Source: Zygnema cylindricum (Eukaryota; Streptophyta; Zygnematophyceae; Zygnematales; Zygnemataceae). From it: a DNA stretch of 64,000 nt. A program made the translations under genes and the position numbers. Within the stretch, counting starts at the first letter, position 1. Each line of letters starts with the position of its first letter. The stretch lies in NCBI GenBank assembly GCA_037447655.1, contig JBBHKE010001671.1, forward strand, positions 124,001 to 188,000. Direction: 5' to 3'. The notes under the pieces are model-generated. The model saw only the letters and a program-made list of their open reading frames with translations. It was not told where the DNA came from and did not search any database. Of this stretch, positions 49,301-55,300 are shown piece by piece.

Positions 49301-52300
49301 TTGAAGTACATGCTTTTTAGAAATGTCCATTCCTTATAAATTTTGATAAGTAGTATTCTACAGTTTTAATTTAGAAAAAAACCTCGACCAAGAATTGTTA
49401 TTGACACTAACAACGTTGAGGATTGTGTGTGATGTATAATTTTGGTATAATACGCTTTTTAAAACTTCCTCTCTTTTTAGCAACAAATCCCTTAAAAACG
49501 AGCATGGAACAACATTGGATCCGTAATGAGTAAATTATTTCTTATACTTCCAAATATTTACGAAGTTAATGCTTACAATTCAATCATCTGAAGTATTTTC
49601 AAACACTTGCTGACAGGCTAATGGTTAGAGGGACATCGTATCATACGTAATGAAAGGGTGAATCCCAGTGAATTTAATTCTGGATCATGTCGAGAAAGAA
49701 AGAGAATGTTAACAATGCATGTAATCTCCATCATGTGATAGAGATCCGGAAGCGTATTCTCTCACTATCTTTGTGACACTACCAATTAACAAAAACTTCA
49801 ACACTTGCAGAGGAGCGTGGTCTTGGACTTACAAGCCTCGATGGAGTCAATTATAAAAAAATGAACAGGTATTTCCGCTACGCAAGCTCGGGTTACTTAA
49901 CTCCAGATGAAGACAATAAGGCATCTTGGCTCGCAGCAACAAACTGGAATTGGGAGAAACGACGAGCCGTAACAGCCATCAAGGATCAACAAAATTGCAG
50001 TACGTAAAAAGACCAATAGAGTAAAAAATTGATATTCAAAGTAATTGAGGCATGTATTCATTGTGAATGACAGAAGAGGTTGTCATTGTTCGCACTTATG
50101 GGTAGATTGGCATTAGACTCTAAATTGTCATCAAAGAACTGGATTTATCTAAAGGAGATAAGGTAGCAGACATGGATTTCAGAAGTAAACGTTGAGATCC
50201 AGTGCTACTTGTTTTCTCCTTTGCATTTATGACATGTAAGATTTTCAAATAGTCTAAATTTCTTCGTGGACGTCATTCGATTTTCATTATTCATCATTAA
50301 ATTTTTTGACACGCATCTAAAATTATTTGGTTGCATCATAATAACATTCCATTGCATTTTGACATTTTTTTTTTCTAATTCCGTATTATGGCACTCTCAG
50401 GTATCTGTTGGATCTTTGCATCCATTTCAGCGATTGAGAGTGCTTATTACATTGCGAATGCGGGAATTCTGGACGTTCCCATCATATCAGAAGACCAGAT
50501 GTTTAAGTGTTCTAGTTTGATTCGTAACTGCACCGTCGGCGGTTGGCCGACAGAGGCTTTCGAATATGCCTCTAATAATCCCCTCATGTTGACCTCCAAA
50601 TATATCTCAGGCACTTGTCCAGGAGGGCAGGTAATTTATATGTCCCACACATTGGTTGAGCAAGGAAAGTATCACAACAAAAACAGGGACATTTTTTTCT
50701 TTTGTTCTTTTTTTAATGTTCTAACCTCTGAAAAAGAGCATTCAAATAACCACCCTTGACAACGTTTAGCTTTTCATTTTAAAACACCAGAAGATATTGC
50801 ATTTGTTTCATCCTTGTGATAATTGATTCCCTTCTGGTAAATAACTACAAATGGTGGGTGTGTGTGCAGGTCAGCAATTTAATGATATCATCTTTTGAGA
50901 GAGTTCAACGGGATGGATGGTTGGGATTGCTTTTGGCTCTCCAACAACAAACAGCGGTTGTCGGCATAGAAGCAAGTGGAAGCAGTTTTCTCAACTATGA
51001 TCCCAAAATGGTGATATTTTAACAAACTTGTACCTGCTTGCTGTTTGCACATGCAAGTGTGATCAAACACACTCCAGAATGTATTTTTGAGGTCTGATAT
51101 AAAGGTTCAAAAGTAACAGTTATTAGGGGGCTTGTGAGGTGTTCCAAACGACTAAAAGCTTTTTTTTCATGTAGGTGATAAGCTCAAAAGCGTAGACCAA
51201 TGTCAACAGGTAGAAAAAAGTACATTTCTTTCACATGGTACCTTGTAATATACAGACAACTTTCACCTTTATGTATTTACCTATGTTTAGTGATTCATAT
51301 CACAAAGGGTCGCCTCATGGAGCCAAAACCGCACCAATGGAGGCAAGCCCTTAGGATACTCCAACACAAATAGTAGTAACAAAAGGCCAAAACCTAATGT
51401 TCTGCCGTTTGTGTCCTTTTGGGTTTTCTGCAGGGGGTGTTTTCTGACGAAGACTGCTTTTCCGATGGAGTGGATCATGCGGTCGTTGTTGTTGGCTACG
51501 ATTTAACCTACAATCCGCCCTATTGGCTCATTCGGAACTCTTGGGGTCCGAATTGGGGCGACAAAGGATATATGCGCCTAAAAATTGCTGGAGGGCCCGG
51601 AATATGTGGGATAAATACCTTGCCAGCGCTTGTACCTATTGTGAAGTTACCAAGTAAGAAATAAACACCTTGCCAGCAGTTTTACCGATTGTGAATTCAA
51701 CAAGTAAGAAATAAATACCTCCCCGGCATTTTTACGATTGTGAATTTAACAAGGAAGAAATAAATACCTTGCCGGCATATTCGCCAATTGTGAATTGAAC
51801 AAGTGAACCTTCGCAGCGCTTTCAAACAATTGTGAATTACTGAATTTAACAAGTGAGAAAAATTATCTGCATGATCGCTGACATGTCATTTTTGGATCAT
51901 ATCTGTTTGAAACTTTACTTATTTGTTTTTATTTATATTCTTACCTTTATTCCGTTTTCTGTTTTTGTTCTTTTTTCAGCTAAATTACGGTTTTTTAAGG
52001 TTTTTCAGGGCTTTAAGAGCTTTAAGCTTTTTTAGGCTATTTTAGGTATTTTGAAGGGTTTTAAAGTTTTTTTGGAGTTCATTATTTTCTTTTGGGGGAT
52101 ATTAATTTATGGTCTTACCGTTTTTCGGGTTTTAGGGTTTTTATATAACTGTAAGTGACAAATGTCTGCCTTCAATTCATGAATACGTGTGTTTGCGGCC
52201 TTGTTCTCTCTTAGAATACAGAAAGATTGAATTTTCAGTGCTACTACATGGTTCAGGATTGTTGACGATAAACCTGTGGTGCAAGGGAAGGAACTCGTTT

Positions 52301-55300
52301 TCAGGGGATTGCCTGATAATGAAGAAAACTTTCCCAAAATGGACATGACATTGGTGGACATTGACTGAGACGGATGGACAGGAGTTACTGTGGACTAATG
52401 CTGATTAATGTCTAGTTGACATTGCACAAAAAATGATTTATGAATATCGCTGGTATTGTATCAAATATCCGCAATTTCCGCCAGTTAACATAGCTCGTTG
52501 TTTTTCATCTGTAATGATAATGAATACAATCTAATAATGTTAAAACAAGATGACATCACTTCTTTCATTTGATGAACATCGCGCAGCATTCATTATATTC
52601 GACCGATCAAAACCTCTGGTATTCTTTCATTTCTAAATAGAGATGGGCAGCATCTCTGTTTATGTAAAAGAGGACAAGAGGATTTTGTAGCTTATGTCCA
52701 GTAAAAGGAATCATCGTGAAACGGTGTATCAAAATAAGTATTTGGTAATATCTACAAAAGCTGGCTGTTCTGCATTCAATCGTCTTAACCGTTTTATAAT
52801 CCATGCTATTTTTCTGTCTTTGCAGTGGATCCCTGCAACCTCAACAACTTTGCCAGCAATACGCTCAATGTTGAATACGGTCCGGGTGTCATGAATCCAT
52901 GCGGCAACGGAGATTGTATTCCGTCAGGCACAACTAACTTATGCAGATGCGGCGATAACTTTGTTGCCGTTACCAACACGGATGGCAGCCAAACATGTGC
53001 TCCAGGTTTATCCGAAACATATAATTTCACTGATCGCTTCGCACAACTAGAAGAATGAATCACAAGTTACCATTGTGTACTGTGTGGTTTTGTAGTCACT
53101 GTACTTCAGAAAATTAATAGGCGTGTAAAGAATATGGTATCACGGGTATAGTTGACTTAATAATACATCCGTAAGTCTGTATTGCGGAAGAATCTTAACA
53201 CGAACAGTCGAACTCTTTATCTAATCCGGGTTACCTGTGGGTGTGGCCTTGCAGCGAATCCGTGTACCTTTGCCTCCAAAAATCCATGTGGCGTAGGTAG
53301 TTGCGTGAATTCTGTACTTTATCCGGGCACTTACCTTTGTATTTGTCCAATCGGCTATTCCCCTAGCGACACTGACATCCTGCTTACTTGTGTGCCTGGT
53401 GAGAAATAAAGTTGCAAACATATAACTCACCAGGATGTTCCACAAGGATAGAAAAAATAAACGCATCCGTCATCTGATTGCTAAACACAACACAGTGTGC
53501 TGAAGCCTTCAAACCATTTTCAGATGCTGTTAATGTGAATAGTTGTTTTCCAGGAATTTTCTTATCCGGATGCCCTATTCTTCGCACACTGTTTTGCAGC
53601 TGTCATCGTCGGGGAGCGCCTGAGTTTCTACACTGTGCCAGAGAGTGGAAATGTGACTTGTAATCTCATTCGTAATGCGTACGGAATCTCCAAAGAGGAA
53701 TTTGTAAAGCAGAACCAGGTAAAAGTACTTTCGTGATGTGTAACTTCTACTATTATGTTGACAAATCTTTTCGAAACCCATTAATCAAGAATTCGATCTC
53801 ATACTATTTATTCAATTAAAACTAGCTAGCCGAAAATACATAAACCAATAAAAATTGGTTTATCGAAACTGAATTCTTTTGATATCCTTACAAAATAACA
53901 ATATGACATTTTTCCTAAAAAACTCATGTTTTGGACTTTTTTTTCCGTTTTTGAGAAAACGAGTTGGCCAATTTATGCTCCAGTTCCAGTCAGAATTCTT
54001 TACAACCGCAATTCAAAAAAAATGTATATGTCCAGTTCGTCTCATTGCCCTTCCATTGGGATTGAACTGATATGGGCGACCTTTAAAAAAACTAGTTACA
54101 AAATCCCCTTTTATCGTTTCTCCGAAATATTTTAATGATTAAAAGACAAGATTTTGTATATAATTTCTAAAAAATCAGGAACTTGATAACTTCCCCAAAT
54201 TAAAACACAACTTATGCTCTTGCGCCTGTCATTTAAAAAATGAATAATATGACATAGGCTAAGTAATGGTGCGACATAGAGTCAAATATGCTCCCCCACG
54301 GGTGAGATACCCGGGCTGTTTAATGCTTGATGATGCATTGCCAAATGCTTAAGGCTAAAATTTTGGACGGGACAGCTGATTACACTGTAAATACCGAAAC
54401 AAACACCGAGCCACAAGCCACAAGCCTTATGTTGTCTTGCACTGATAAAATAGCGCTTATTTTCCTTTTTTGGCAGAACCTTAATTGCACCGCACCATTG
54501 GTGCCAGGGACAACTGTCAATGTGACTGCATATCGCAACTGCTCACTTCCCTATACTGTGGCGGAGGTTAGTTGTCACATTATATTGGGGTATATGAGAT
54601 GTGAAAAATTATCTGAAACTGTTTTTACTCGTATATGACTATTGCCCAATTCTGTTACTCTATTATGGTTGACCAGTGCTGCATGTCATTTGTGTCGAAT
54701 GAAGTCTAAGTTATAGACAGTAAGAAATTCCTAAATCATTTTTTTTTTTTGAATCGGCTTCATAATTTTTAGCAAATCAATTGATAGCAAAATTATTTTT
54801 TGGACTACATTGTCTTGTGCAGGATGACACTTGTGATTCAATCCAAACGTTGTTTAACCTAACAGCTCTTTCTGGACTCGATTCACCGAATCCAGACCTT
54901 GACTGCTCCAAGCTTCAGCCTTTTCAGCAGGTTTGACAAAATTTCTGCTGAAAATTAGACGAAGGATACCCAGTAGCTGAATGGATTCCAATCTCGATCA
55001 ATAATCATTATTTTTTTCCTCATTCAACGCCCTTTTTCTGTTTCAGGTATGCATCAAACGAGGGGATCTTCCGTACCCCTTGCCATGTGTAAAATCCTAC
55101 GAAGTCAAACCAGAAGATACATGTAGTTCAATTATTGCGAATCTTATGGATCCCGATGTTGAGCGGTTGGCGAATGTCATAAAGTTCTACACCCTCAATG
55201 TGGGAATATTCTGTTCTCGCATCGATAGTTCTATCACCACTGTGACAGGCTACAATGACGAGGTATGTATTTTTTCAAAACGTATGTAATTAGTCGTATT

